A stretch of DNA of 64,000 bases from Rana temporaria (GCF_905171775.1 NC_053489.1:596234581-596298580), one strand, 5' to 3'; positions 46,359 to 58,365 are shown, numbered from the stretch's first letter. A program made the numbers and translations. Notes: generated by a model not told the origin, from the sequence alone.

Positions 46359-46846
46359 CCTCCCTGGCGGTATGATTCTGTCTGAAATTACGTACCAAAA
46401 GCGGTAAAATTATTTTGCAAGGAAATTTGGAGTTTTATACTGTAGGCCTGTAATTTTTAGAAATAACTCACTTAAATCTGACCAAGCAAGAGTCTTGTAG
46501 GCATCCCGGGTATGATTTTTTTTTTAAAACAAAATTATAAATTATAATATAATAAATAATTATAAATAATTATAACAAATAATAATATAATTATAATAAA
46601 AATTATTCAATAATGTAATCAACTCAAAATCACTGAAATTTGCTCAGTTGCAGAATTGTCGCTGTCATTATTATTATTTTTTTATGACAAATTTCCCCAC
46701 AAATCGCTATCGCACATTTCTGCAAGTGATTATAATTTATTATCGCTGTTTTCTAGCTGATCTAAAACCATTTTTGACATAAAGGGACACTTTTGGACAA
46801 TCTACAGTTTTTAGGCAGAAAGAACATTTTTTATTATATAAAACTC
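46359..46846. mobile_element. Left part of a CCTCCCTGGCGGTAT-family TTAA element
   Basis: TTAA at 46355-46358 followed by CCTCCCTGGCGGTAT; interior nearly the same as 34225-34690. The right third is missing. Confidence 0.85.
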
Positions 46847-47290
46847 TATAGTCACATGGGCTTCTCAGATGTGGTAGGGAGGAAATGCTCAGAATAGAAA
46901 GTTACTGAAAACTGAGTATGTGCTGAGTTGCTTCATCAGCTGCAAAATCCTGAGCTGAATTGGGGACATGAACAGAAGGTGGAGATAGAGAGCAGCAGGA
47001 TCAACCAGATTTTTTGTAGAATATAGAAAACAAATCTCATAGTGACCGAGTGAGTATGAACAGCACTTAATACACCATTTATTGATTGTTTTCTATTATG
47101 TGGGTTTTGTGACACTTTAAGGTTTCTCCTGCTTTTATTTTTCCAGGTAAGACACCTGACTGGTCATCAGTTGAGCTGTCAACCTCCAACAAAAAGTTAG
47201 TCAGCTTGCTCCAGTTAGTAATTAAAAAAAAAAAAAGATAAAACCAAAAAACACACTGTTGTATTTTTTTGGTTGAAGCTGAAATCCTCC
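46847..47290. other. Spacer, nothing recognised
   Basis: No supported feature. Confidence 0.3.
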
Positions 47291-47294
47291 TTAA

Positions 47295-47655
47295 TGGCTC
47301 ATTCACACCATCCACTGTCAATGCACCAGCTGGTGTGGGGTGCAGTCCAGCGGGATTACCAGCGCATCACATTGTTATTTTTTTTAATTAACTTTATTAA
47401 AATGTCTCACAGGCATTTCAAAAAGTTCAGTTGGCCATCACATGTTGCAAGGTGGCATATTGCCCCGCAGTGCACTGTGCTGAGAAAAAAGTACTACATG
47501 CAATAATTTTTCATTGTCATAACTAGCACAGCACTGCAATGCCATGGTGTAAACCGAGTACACAGGAGACAAGGCATTTTGCATTGACATGCAGTGGGAC
47601 TGCACTTGAATAGCCACCCAACTCAGTCCCAGGAACATTTGGTGTGAATCAACTC
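47295..47655. mobile_element. Probable TTAA-flanked MITE, TGGCTCATTCACACC ends
   Basis: TTAA at 47291-47294 and 47656-47659. Ends TGGCTCATTCACACC and GGTGTGAATCAACTC are imperfect inverted repeats. Inner cagtgcactgtgctg and cacagcactgc words pair loosely. Confidence 0.6.
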
Positions 47656-47659
47656 TTAA

Positions 47660-48596
47660 AGGGCAGGGACTGTCTGTCAGGGGCAGTGCCAGCCCACACA
47701 GGAGGTGCATGCTGCTGCAGATGAGAGGAGGCATGGGCATGGCAGACAGACACAGACAGTGGAAAGTTTGTAACTGTATCATGCACGCAGCCTCTAGCCA
47801 TCTCCTGTAACATGCCCACAGGAGAATAAACAAATTGTTATTTGAACCATGCATTAGCATTACTGTCTCTTTGGTAAGTGCTATGTCAGTTTTTAATGAT
47901 GTCTCTGTACTCCAGCTGGGTAAATTCACCCTCAACTCCACCGTCCTGCTTACCATTCCACCAAATCCAGAACAGAGATTGAGGGGACCTCTATTTTATT
48001 GATCCTGGTGGCTACCTGAGATTTCACCTCAATTTCTGTGTTGGTGGCTAGTTGTCTATGGGACTGAAATTTAAGAGAAATCTCTCCAGCTGGATGCACG
48101 TGACACAACTGCTGTGTTATATTACCCTGGCCTTCATGGAAATGGAGAAATATGTTTTTTAACTTTTCTTAAACACAATGCTAATAGCACTAGCTACAGC
48201 ATATGTTTTTAGCTTAAATATTGATATGTAAACTGTTATGCACTTAAAACTGGCATTTTATGTACTATTTTTGAAATGTCAGTAAAAAATGTGTCTCTGT
48301 CAGTAGATTTCATGATTTTTGTCAGTAAATAAAGTACTGCTGCAAATTGGGGGAGTACTGTCATTAAATTTCACTTCGGGGAGTTGGCAACACTGGGCTG
48401 TTTATGGTAGCCAATCAGCTTCTAACTTCAGTTTGTTCAGTTAAGCTTTGACAATAAAACCTGCTGATTAGTTTCTGTGCAGAACTTCACCAGATTTTGC
48501 ATGCCCCTGTTTTAGTAAATCCCTCCCCCCAACTCTTTTATACAAATAATTTTCTAATTTTAGCAATCCTAACATGGCTTACAATATTTTGAGCAA
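47660..48596. other. Unassigned spacer
   Basis: A minus-strand open frame of 172 codons crosses 47438-47956, including the MITE, with no known motif. I treat it as accidental. Confidence 0.3.
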
Positions 48597-48601
48597 TCTC
48601 A

Positions 48602-48872
48602 GGCCCCGTACACACGACCGAGTTTCTCGGCAGAATTCAGCCAGAGACTCGGTCCAGAGCTGAATTCTGCCGAGAAACCCGGCCGTGTGTACACTTTCGG
48701 CCGAGGAAGCCGACGAGGACCTCGGCGAGGAAATAGAGAACATGTTCTCTATTTCCTCGTTGTTCTATGGGAGAACTCGGCCCGCCGAGCTCCTCAGCGG
48801 CTCCAGGACTGAACACGCCGAGGAACTCGATGTGTTTGGCACGTCGAGTTCCTCGGCCGTGTGTACGGGACC
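48602..48872. mobile_element. Fold-back MITE, GGCCCCGTACACACG family, TCA duplication
   Basis: TCA at 48599-48601 and 48873-48875. Ends GGCCCCGTACACACGACC and GGCCGTGTGTACGGGACC. Near-copy of 12337-12607 in the opposite orientation. Confidence 0.9.
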
Positions 48873-49082
48873 TCAGCCAATGGCAAAAAGCGCTGATTGT
48901 AGTGTTCTGGTGGGGGGGGGCGTCCTCCTGTCAGAACACAACTGCTCAGTGGGGGGGGGGGGGGTCGCTGTACTAACCTTGCATGTTGCAGTATACATAT
49001 TGGCCTAAATTGAAAAAAAATATTGGATTTTTTATTTTTTTATCTGAAGTTTTATAGCAGAAAGTAGAATAGTAGAACAGTA

Positions 49083-49858
49083 CAGACCAAAAGTTTGGAC
49101 ACACCTTCTCATTCAAAGAGTTTTCTTTATTTTCATGACTATGAAAATTGTAGATTCACACTGAAGGCATCAAAACTAAATATAAAAATAAATGAAATAT
49201 ATTTCATATTCTAGGTTCTTGAAAGTAGCCACCTTTTGCTTTGATTACTGCTTGGCATTCTCTTGATGAGCTTTAAGAGGTAGTCACCTGGCGCAGCACC
49301 CCATCACTCTCCTTATTGGTCAAATAGCCCTTACACACAGCCTGGAGGTGTGTTTGGGGTCATTGTCCTGTTGAAAAATTAATGATGGTCCAACTAAGCG
49401 CAAACCGGATGGAATAGCATGCCGCTGCAAGATGCTGTGGTAGCCATGCTGGTTAGAGACGGGGTTGGAACCAAAGATCTCAAGTTTGGACTCAGACCAA
49501 AGCACAGATTTCCACTGGTCTAATGTCCATTCCTTGTGTTCTTTAGCCCAAACAAGTCTCTTCTGCTTGTTGCCTTTCTTTAGCAGTGGTTTCCTAGCAG
49601 ATATTCTACCATGAAGGCCTGATTTACACAGTCTCCTCTTAACAGTTCTAGAGATGTGTCTGCTGCAAAAGGTGGCTACTTTGAAGAACCTAGAATATGA
49701 AATATATTTTCAGTTGTTTCACACTTTTTTGTTATGTATAATTCCACATGTGTTAATTCATAGTTTTGATGCCTTCAGTGTGAATCTACAATTTTCATAG
49801 TCATGAAAATAAAGAAAACTCTTTGATTGAGAAGGTGTGTCCAAACTTTTGGGCTATA

Positions 49859-49861
<3 letters not shown>
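49083..49861. mobile_element. Internally deleted Tc1-family transposon
   Basis: TA at 49081-49082 and 49862-49863. Ends CAGACCAAAAGTTTGGACAC and GTGTCCAAACTTTTGGGCTA continue into inverted arms of about 95 bp (tcatgactatgaaaattg in both orientations). The 779-bp length is about half a complete Tc1 element. Only a piece of transposase remains. Confidence 0.9.
49320..49505 (-). pseudogene. Tc1-family transposase fragment
   Basis: The minus-strand frame reads WSESKLEIFGSN, then LNQHGY-like NQHGYHSILQRHAIPSG, then FQQDNDPKHTS. These are the region around the middle catalytic aspartate (QQDNDPKH) of the DDE domain in fish and frog Tc1 transposases. About 60 residues between the EIFGSN part and the QHGYHS part of a normal protein are deleted. 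The N-terminal DNA-binding domain and the last catalytic residue are absent. Non-functional. Confidence 0.85.

Positions 49862-49914
<53 letters not shown>
49862..49914. repeat. (TA)n microsatellite at the Tc1 edge
   Basis: About 26 TA units begin at the Tc1 target duplication, suggesting the TA duplication seeded or fell in the repeat. Confidence 0.95.
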
Positions 49915-49916
<2 letters not shown>

Positions 49917-50096
49917 CTCAAAAGGTGATCAAATACCACCAAAAGAAAGCTCTTTTTGTGGAAAAAAAGGACATCAATTTTATTTAGGTACAGTGTTGCA
50001 TGGCCGCCCAATTGTCATTTAAAGTAACGCAGTGCCGTATCGCACAAAATGGCCTGGTCATGAAGGAGGTAAACTTTCTGGTGCTGAAGTGGTTAA

Positions 50097-50721
50097 TCCA
50101 CCCAACAACAAGATGGGCAAAAATAAAACAAAACACATGTGTAAAAATGCAAAATGCACTGCAAAAAGCACTGCAGAAACAGATCAAAATCAAAGGGCAT
50201 AGATGTGAACCAAGCCTTAAGATAGGTAAAAATGTGTGGCTATGCCATATTGTAAATCAGGCCTATAGAGTTGATTACAGTAGCTTGAAATTAATAATAC
50301 ATTTGCTTCTTATACGATTATAACTATGGTTAGAGACAGCAGCAGGTTTATGGAGATGCCACATATACCACGGTCTAGGTAAATAAATACATTAATGGGG
50401 AAGAGATTAAACCTTTTTCATATTATCACACTATTTGTTTGAAAAATATAGTAAATGGGAGTGATTATATGTAATGGATATGTGCTGATTTATTTCCTAC
50501 ATGGTGTGCAACACCAAACTATTCATCTAAAAAGATATGCAACCTGTATCTGAATCTATAGACATAGAACCTTATAAGGAGTGAGTCTACTTTTGGTCTC
50601 CCTGACCCTACATATTGCTCAGACAAAGATAACATAAGTTTCCCACACAAGGGTATGTTAAGCTTGACATAGACTCAATTTCCGATCCCCTGGCTAGATT
50701 TCTCTATATATTTTACCCCTC
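50097..50721. other. Spacer, nothing recognised
   Basis: The word gcatagatgtgaaccaagcc near 50196 resembles a MITE right end, but no left partner was found. Confidence 0.3.
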
Positions 50722-50724
50722 TTA

Positions 50725-51054
50725 TGCCCTGTACACACGATTGGTTCGTCTGATGAAAACGGACCGATGGACCGTTTTCATCGGACGAACCGATCGAGTG
50801 TGTGAGCCCCATCGTTTTTTTTCCCATCGGGGAAAAAAAAAGAACCTGTTTTAAAAAGTTGACGCATGCTTGGAAGCATTGAACTTAATTTTTCTCAGCA
50901 TGTCATTGTGTTTTACGTCACCGCGTTGGACACAATTGTATTTTTAACCGATGGTGTGTAGGCAAGACTGATGAAAGTCAGCTTGATCGGATTATCTAAT
51001 GAAAAAATCCATCGGTCCGTTTTCATCAGACGAACCGATCGTGTGTACAGGGCA
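50725..51054. mobile_element. Fold-back MITE, TGCCCTGTACACACGA ends, TTA duplication
   Basis: TTA at 50722-50724 and 51055-51057. Ends TGCCCTGTACACACGATTGG and CCGATCGTGTGTACAGGGCA. Interior shared with 4264-4663. Harbinger-like target. Confidence 0.9.
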
Positions 51055-51057
51055 TTA

Positions 51058-51899
51058 GAGTTTATCTTCCCACATGATGAACTTGATGTACAACAGGCAC
51101 ATGATTTGACATTTTATTAAAATGAGACATGTTATGTGATGGAATGATGTGATTTGATATGATACAGTCCTCAAGACAGTGCAGGCTTTGTCAATTTCAA
51201 TATAGACTGTAAATAAATCAAGATTTCAGAAGTAAATTTGCTCAGTAGACATTGAAGCCCATAAGGCATTTTCTCCGAGCAAAATGCCACATATCAAAAT
51301 ACAGTACTAATTATTTGGAAGAGCAAATTCTCAGCATGAAAATAAATTCTCATTTCCTTTCTTCTCTATAAAACCACACACCGCAAATCATCTGATTAAT
51401 AGAGGGGAAACACTTTTAGAAATGCTTCTGTTAATTTGGATGCATTTCTGCATGTGTTAATGTATATGAAAAAAAAAAGAATAAATATTTATCTGTATAA
51501 AAAAACACAGTAAAAAATGATATTACTCAGTAAAGGGTCAATGAAAGTTATAGACCTAATTGGTGATCAGATATCTAAATACCCTACAAAATAAACCCTT
51601 TGATGACAAGAGGTCATTAAAAACCGCACCAAACTTGACAGATTCCATATGCACTGGTTAATTTAACAAATTTGTCTAATAAATATTTTATCATTGATTT
51701 TAAAGAAAAATAATGTCACATATTACATTTGAATATAATTTTAACACACAGCACTAGTGTATGGTTGGGAAATAAATGTGTGTATTTTCGTTTTTAAAGG
51801 AATACTATTTCTCATATAATGGATGGAATAGTTTAATCTTATAGAAAAATAAATCCAATGTATCTTCTCTTCATGCTTGGCCTATAAAAGATTGACAGC
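51058..51899. other. AT-rich spacer, nothing recognised
   Basis: No supported feature. Confidence 0.35.
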
Positions 51900-52319
51900 C
51901 AGACCAGCCTTTTGTCCTTCTGCATGACATGATGTTCTCTCAGAAGGTGCCAGTTGCACAGCGGCAGGGATGCACAACGGTGTGATCTGTCACCAGCTGT
52001 TTCCACCGAACACAGCTAATGACTGATCAATATACAAGCCCTCTGCCAGTATCATGTGACCAATCGCAACAGATCACATGACAATTGTAAAAAATGGATG
52101 TCTTTCTTTCATGCCATCCATTGTATACAATGGTGTTGCTAGCTGTGATTGGTTACAGTTATCACATGGTGCAGACAGGAATAATCACTGCCCATCTGTA
52201 CCATGGGATTAGTTTTGGCCAATCACAGCTAATCACAACAAGACACTAAATGAAACAATTAATGGATCTGAAAATTGGCCTGGTCAGGAAGAGGGTAAAA
52301 TTGGCCAGTATTGAAGTGG
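51900..52319. mobile_element. Right-hand remnant of a CCACTT-family TTAA element
   Basis: Ends ...AGTATTGAAGTGG before TTAA (52320-52323). Contains gattggttacagttatcacatg and related inverted words. Left end not found; its start is approximate. Confidence 0.55.
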
Positions 52320-52689
52320 TTAAAGTATATGACAGTACACAAAACATCCCTCCACAGACTCTGCAAGTACAGGGAAATGCCTGTTAATCAGAAATGATTG
52401 TAGCCCTTAACTCAGAATGTAAAACAAAATTACAGTATAATAAAATGTTGTTCTACTTATAGCACACAAAAGTGGACTAATGCCACATGTATCTATTATA
52501 TTGGTTGAGGTTAAACATTTTTTGATTTTTTTTCTGCTGATAGTTCATGATAGTTCAAAAATAATAAAGCTAATACAGATAAATAGATAATAGCGCACCC
52601 TAATTGGTAGATTTTTGGATAGTCATGAGTAATTTCCAAACCACCAATAGAGATTTTTAGGTACTGTAATTGTTGCCATTCCACGAGTG

Positions 52690-52987
52690 TGAACAATTCT
52701 AAAGTATGACATGTTAGGCATCTATTTACTCAGTATAACATCATCTTTCACAATATACAAAAATAATTGGGCTAACTTTACTGTTTTTTTTAATTCATTG
52801 TGTATTTTTTCCAACAAAATTATGTTTAAAAGAATACTGCGCAAATACTGTGTGACAAAAAATGTTGCAATGACCACCAATTTATTTTCTAGAGTCTCTG
52901 CTAAAAAAAAATATATAGTAATTTTCTAGCATAATATACTGATTTTAACTTTAACAAATATCAGAAAAAGGCCTGGTCTTTAAGTGG
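52690..52987. mobile_element. Reversed terminal fragment of a CCACTT-family TTAA element
   Basis: Ends ...CTTTAAGTGG before TTAA (52988-52991). Its reverse complement follows the left part of 36163-37436 (tgctagaaaattact, ttagcagagactctag, gtatttgcgcag). Confidence 0.75.
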
Positions 52988-53003
52988 TTAACCCATCCAT
53001 TAA

Positions 53004-53818
53004 CTACTTCAGATCCGTGCTATAGCTGAAAGACAGCTACAGTGTAGACCTAATTTGCCGGGAGGGCGTCCATGGACGTCCTCCCGTTCTCGAGCAGGCT
53101 ACGCGCCCCCTCAATGAGACTCGGCTGATCACAGATCGAAGTAAGGCGTCAATTCTGACCCCTTACCACGTGATCAGCTGTCAGCCAATGACAGCTGATC
53201 ATGTGATGTAAACAGAGCCGGTAATCAGCTATTTTTTCTCCTCACGCTAATATCGCGTGGAGAAAAAAAAAAAGCCGATCACCGGTGGCTGTCAGAGGGA
53301 CATCGGTCTCGATCAAGGAGAGCAGCTGCCTGCTCATCTATGCCACCTGTTCCACCAGCCAGTGCACAATAGTGCTGCCTACCAGCGACACCCATCAGTG
53401 CCCAAAGTGCCAACCATCAGTGCCCACAGTGCCACCCATCAGTGCCCACAGTGCCACCTATCAGTGTCACCAATCAGTGTCACCTACCAGTGCCGCCCAT
53501 CAGTGTCAACTACCAGTGCTCATCAGTGTCACCTACCAGTGCCCATCAGTGCCACCTATCAGTGCCCAGCAGTGCCCCTATCAACATTTTATAACTATGA
53601 AACATGATTTTTTTTTGTTTCTTTAGCAAAAAATAAAAACCACAGCGGTGATTAAATACTACCAAAAGAAAGCTCTATCTGTGTGAAAAAAAATTATACA
53701 AATTTAATTTGGGTACAACGTTGTATGACCGCGCAATTGTCATTCAAAGTGCGTCAGCGCTGAAAGCTGAAAATTGGTCTGGGCAGGAGGAGGGTTTAAG
53801 TGCCTAGTAAGGAAGTGG
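53004..53818. mobile_element. TTAA element with subterminal minisatellite
   Basis: TTAA at 53000-53003 precedes CTACTTCAGATCC. The right end AAGGAAGTGG is followed by TCAA (53819-53822), a one-base decayed TTAA. The right portion matches 23706-24595. A cagtgcccatcag minisatellite fills the middle. Non-coding. Confidence 0.75.
53340..53590. repeat. Imperfect minisatellite built on cagtgccacc/catcagtgcc
   Basis: About twenty 10-12-bp words with consensus like cagtgccacccatcagtgcc. Two overlapping open frames arise only from the repeat. The wording is the reverse complement of the ggcactgatggg words in the piggyBac leader at 2998-3855. Confidence 0.85.
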
Positions 53819-53822
53819 TCAA

Positions 53823-54368
53823 TGTGATGTTTTTTCCCCTCTCTAGTTATCCAGTTACATTGAGAAACCCCAAAAGATTCACGATTAATGAATTTTGGGG
53901 GTTTCCACAGTCAGTTATCATTACATCAATTAATAAGAGTTTTCTGCACAATCTGCACTGTCATCACCCAATAGGAAATATAGGTTCTATTATATAGCTA
54001 ATGTAATTATGAATGTCATTAACTAACTGCATATGTTGCATAACTGAACTACTAATAAACTGCAGCAAATTATTAAATATAAACAGTGAATCCCATTGGT
54101 TTACATGCTCACATGGAGCCTGTGTCCATATATAATTAACACAAAGAGCTACACTCCTCTTTCACTTCAGATCACAATACAAAAAAAAATGCATACAACA
54201 GTTGTAATTAAAATCAGCCATGTTGGGATAAAAGATTTCTGAAGCTAGTGCCAAAAGCAAAAGCATTTTCCACATCTCAAACCAAGATCAGGATACCCAT
54301 AAAGGATTACATTTGGCAGTTACCTAAACAGCTTATCTAAGTCACAGGACTTACTGAGAGAGTTTCTA
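53823..54368. other. Spacer, nothing recognised
   Basis: No supported feature. Confidence 0.35.
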
Positions 54369-54371
54369 TAA

Positions 54372-54803
54372 GGACCCTTTAACAATGGGGAGGGGACCGC
54401 ATCGGCGGTAAAGCGCCACTATATTTAGTGGCGCTTTACCGTCAATTTTGTGGTGCTATTTGCCCGCTAGCAGGGAAGTTTTACCCCCCTCTAGCGGCCG
54501 AGAAAGGGTTAAAAACCACCGCAAAGCACCTCTGCAGAGGCGCTTTGCTGGCTGTATAGCCGCGATGCCCCATTGATTTCAATGGGCAGGAGCGGTGGAG
54601 GAGCGGTATACACACCGCTCTTTCACCGCTCCAAAGATGTGGCTAGCGGGACTTTTTTTACCATCCTGCTAGAGCACCACTCCAGTGTGAAAGCCCTCGG
54701 GGCCTTCACATTGGAGAGACAGCAGCGGCTGTTTCAGGTCGGTTTGCAGGTGCTATTTTTAGCGTTATATAGCCTGCAAACCGCCCCATGTGTGAAAGGG
54801 GTC
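54372..54803. mobile_element. MITE, GGACCCTTTAACA / TGTGAAAGGGGTC ends, TAA duplication
   Basis: TAA at 54369-54371 and 54804-54806. Contains palindromes agcgccactatatttagtggcgct and gcacctctgcagaggcgc-like (each below 25 bp, near 54411 and 54526). A related end, GGCCCCTTTCACAC, starts at 59072. Non-coding. Confidence 0.82.
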
Positions 54804-54806
54804 TAA

Positions 54807-55716
54807 AGGAAACCAACAAGTTGCTAAATCACAGTTTTTAGCAGTAATTATGTATTGGTCAGCTCATATCTAAATGCTCCTCAATACTAATTTCCTACTG
54901 CACATTTTTTGGAAAACAAGGCTCACCAATATTGGGTGCTGTAATGATTACCAGCTGGATCCGGTAAGTGTACAGTCGCCAGCACACCAAGGATCTACAA
55001 TCACTGTACAAAAGGTTGTTTTTTTTGCAGCGATCACATCCCGTGCAACATTTCAGAGTCGCCCAGGACCCCTTTGTCAGGCTCACATACCAGACAAAGG
55101 AGTCCTGCGCAATGTTGTACTTGTCTCTGTGATGTGATTTCTCTGCAATAAAAACCTTTGGATGGTTATTGTCGATCATTGGTGTGCTGGGGAATGTGTA
55201 CACTTACATTGATGACTATGACACTATTCATTGAGCTTTAAGAACTCCCTTCCCAGAAAAAAATGTATGTTTAAATATTCAAAACTGTCTGAAGTATTAA
55301 TTAGTAGAAGTTTCAAAAATAATAAAAATACTACAGTGTATCTTCCACAGTTTGACAAAGTTTCAAAATAAATGGGACCCATTATACAAAAAAAAAAACG
55401 TATATGAATTGTTAAAATATTACCGGTATGTTACAGATAATTATACGGCAATTTAGTCATATCCATCTGTCATTACTAAAACCACTGTCTTAAAAAAATC
55501 ATTCTAAAGTGCCTATTAAAAGTTATATTTAAATATTTGACACATTGATGTCTCATTTGTTAACACTGTTATGTTATCATTCTTTTTAATAATAAAAAAA
55601 CAAATAGTTATAAAAATGATTGGAACAGAAGGTCAGAAAAGGAGTCAAAACATATCTTCCTAACAAGATGAACTTTAGCTAATAAGCTAATTCAAGACTG
55701 AGCTTCATTTCATATA
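54807..55716. other. AT-rich spacer
   Basis: Inverted words acatcccgtgcaacatt and aatgttgtacttgtctctgtgatgtg near 55030-55135 suggest an old fold-back remnant. No ends defined. Confidence 0.35.
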
Positions 55717-56215
55717 ATGATTCACAGCTAGGATAGACAGACTTAACATCAGTAATTATTATCATGATAAATTGTTGCCTAACATGTATTTTCCTTTTGT
55801 CCATAGGATTTATTTGTCATTATGTTATTACAATTGCCTCATTCTTTTAAACCTGTGATTTTAAATAACTGATACCTGTGTGTTTCTTTACCTTTATATG
55901 CAGTTTTTTTTTCTGATCTCTAATGATGCAGTTCTGTGATAGCAAACATATGCATTACCTACTGCTGTTCTTTTTGATTCACAGATAAGATAAAAAGACT
56001 TACCAAGAGTAATTTCATCATGGTAAATAGTTGTTCATAATGTACTCTCCTGTTGTCCATAGAATTTAAGCAGTCATTATATTAACACTTTTTTACATTG
56101 TGATTATTTAAAAAAATGAAGCTCATTTATTACCTTTCTATTGTATGCAGCCTTTCTCTTTTCTCTAATGATGTATTTCCATGATAGCAAATGCATTTGC
56201 CTTCTGATGTTCTTT
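55717..56215. repeat. Diverged tandem duplication, 258-bp period
   Basis: gattcacag starts both units (about 55719 and 55977). They stay collinear through tcatgataaattgttg / tcatggtaaatagttg, gtccataggattta / gtccatagaattta, and tctaatgatg...tgatagcaaa. Many substitutions; old. Confidence 0.75.
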
Positions 56216-56217
56216 AA

Positions 56218-56350
56218 CCACTTCAACTTTTTCACCTATAAATTCCCTATAGAAAAGAGCATGTTTGTTCAGCAAGGCTTTCTTTTGTCTTGCAAGAAAG
56301 AAAAACACACCTTTGATCAGTGTTAATTGAAAAAAAAAAAAAAACATTAC
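56218..56350. mobile_element. Left-end fragment of a CCACTT-family TTAA element
   Basis: TTAA at 56214-56217 followed by CCACTTCAACTTTTTCACC. The rest is lost within about 130 bp. Confidence 0.5.
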
Positions 56351-56357
56351 TGTGTAA

Positions 56358-56470
56358 AGTACAGTAAAACTTTAGATTGAGAGTAAAATGGTTTGAGAGC
56401 ATTTTGCAAGACAAGCATTTTTTTTTAAATACATTTTGACTTAATATACAAGTGATGTCTTGATATACAA
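56358..56470. mobile_element. Left-end fragment of the CAGTTGAACC-type TA-target MITE
   Basis: tacagtaaaactttagattgagag and ttgagagcattttgcaagacaag (both near 56358-56416) correspond to the left arm of 13967-14420. Confidence 0.55.
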
Positions 56471-56639
56471 GAAGCGTCATGTCACAACTGAGTATAAAAG
56501 AGAAGAGAGGCGCCTCTAAGTGTAGCAATATGGTTACATTTAATGAAGGTACAACATTTATCAACTCACATGGTTAAAAATGAACCCTTTCCCTGCCAGG
56601 CCCTGTGCCCTATTTTGTACACTCATGAGGCCAGACCAT

Positions 56640-58080
56640 TTTTGCAATTTTGCCTTTGCTTGTTTATTTTTCACTTTTAGCATTCAGAATTTGTAAATGA
56701 TATATTTTCTGAAATCACATGATCAGTAGAATAAAAATAAAGTGCTACTGTTTTTTTGGACCCCTCTGTATTTGCGCAAATGTTTATCAAACCAATATAT
56801 TTGCAAAAAAATACACTAAAACCATTATTAGCAGATAAAAACACAGTACATTTTTACACAATTCCTACTGAATATAAAAGCCTAACCTGTATTGAGTTAA
56901 TAAATAACAAATATTTTTACATTTTAAATTGTGCCTTTTTGCGAAATGGTAAAAATTGAACAGACGCAAAAGTGTAAATATCCAAATTTCTCAAAAAATC
57001 TGAAGGTTTTAATTTTTCCCTTACAGCTTTAAGAAATTGTGAAAGACCCCCAAAACCATACATTTCCTGAAAGCATATGACCTCTAGAATAAAAAGAAGG
57101 TGCTACTGATTTTAGAAATTTGTATGTGCACAAATGTTTATCATACCAACATATTCGCAAAAAATACACTAAAACCATTATTAGCAGAAAAAAACAAAGC
57201 ACATTTTTACAAAACTCCTGCTAAATCCCTTCTAAATATAATAGCATAATCTGTATGGCATTAATAAATACCAAATATTTGTCAATTTTAAATTGCGCCT
57301 TTTTGCAAAATGGTGAAAATCGAACGTACCCAAAAATGTCTCTATAAACCTGGAGGTTTTCATTTTTCACTTACAGCTTTCAGAATTTGTAAAAGACCCA
57401 CCAAACCAGTCTTAAAGCATATGACCTCTGGAATAAAAAGAAGGTGCTACTCATTTTTTAGGCCCTGCGGTATTTGCGCAAATGTTTAAGAAAATAATAT
57501 TTTTGCTTAATATACACAAAACCTTTAATAGCAGATAAAACACAGCTAATCTTACACAATTTCACATTTCTCAAAAAATATGAAGGTTTTCATTTTTCAC
57601 TTTTAGTATTCAGAATTTATGAAAGACCCTCCAAACCATATATTTTCTGAAAGCATAGGACCAGTAGAATAAAAATAAGGTGCTATTGATTTTTAAAGTC
57701 CCACAATATTTGTGCAAATGTTTACCAAAACAATATTTTTGTTAAAAATACACTAAAATCATTATTAGCAGATACAAACACATCAAATTTTACAACAAAT
57801 CCTGCAAAACTCCTACTAAATATAAAAGCTTACCCGTACTGAGTTAATAAATAACAAATGTTTGTAAATTTTTAATTGCGCCTTTTTGAGAAATAGTGAA
57901 AATCAGAGGTGTGCAGAAGTTTTAGAAAATCTGGAGGTTTTCCCTTTTCACTTACAGCTGTCAGAATTTGTAAAGGACCCCCCAAACCATACATTTTCTG
58001 AAAGCACATGGCCAGTAGAATAAAAAGAAGGTTCTACTGATATTTGAGGCACGATATTTGCGCAAATGCTTATCAAAACA
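56640..58080. repeat. Tandem array of about 350-bp units, roughly 4.5 copies
   Basis: tttgcgcaaatgttta-type words recur at about 56772, 57128, 57473, 57713 and 58062. The spacings are about 356, 345, 240 and 349 bp, so one unit is shortened. Each unit contains acactaaaaccattattagcag, agaataaaaagaaggtgctact and ttttcacttacagcttt in order. The words resemble the interior of the CCACTT TTAA elements. Confidence 0.85.
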
Positions 58081-58362
58081 ATATTTTTATCCGCGCAGGA
58101 ATGCACAGGTGTTCCATGCATCCACATACAGACAGTCCCATTTATGTCAATTGGGATGCAACGGCTTCACAGGCATAGCTGCTGTTCCCAATTTGACATC
58201 CGTGTGGATACATGACCCAGAACGCACACAGTGTGAGCTCAGGTACATGCATGCGGACCTACATGGATGTAAAATTGGGAGCAGGTGCTACATCCCAAGT
58301 TAAATCAATGGGACTGCCTGCACAGAGATGCACAGGACACCTGTGCATCCCTGTAAAGGTAC
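58081..58362. other. MITE remnant interrupted by the next element
   Basis: Inverted words gcacaggtgttccatgcatcc and gcacaggacacctgtgcatccc lie around 58105 and 58331. The right part seems to resume after 59043 (gtatgccctgtgtggacaaggc). Confidence 0.45.
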
Positions 58363-58365
58363 TCT

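Larger units (their letters stand above)
48876..50092. mobile_element. TTAA element remnant split by a Tc1 element
   Basis: It ends ...TGCTGAAGTGG before TTAA at 50093-50096. After the Tc1 insert the sequence resumes with gatcaaataccaccaaaag, as in 23706-24595. G-runs occur at 48913-48921 and 48951-48963. The left terminus is absent where the preceding MITE ends. Confidence 0.75.

Noticed and set aside
47438..47956. 172-codon minus-strand frame as a host gene
   Set aside because: It runs across a MITE boundary and shows no recognisable domain.
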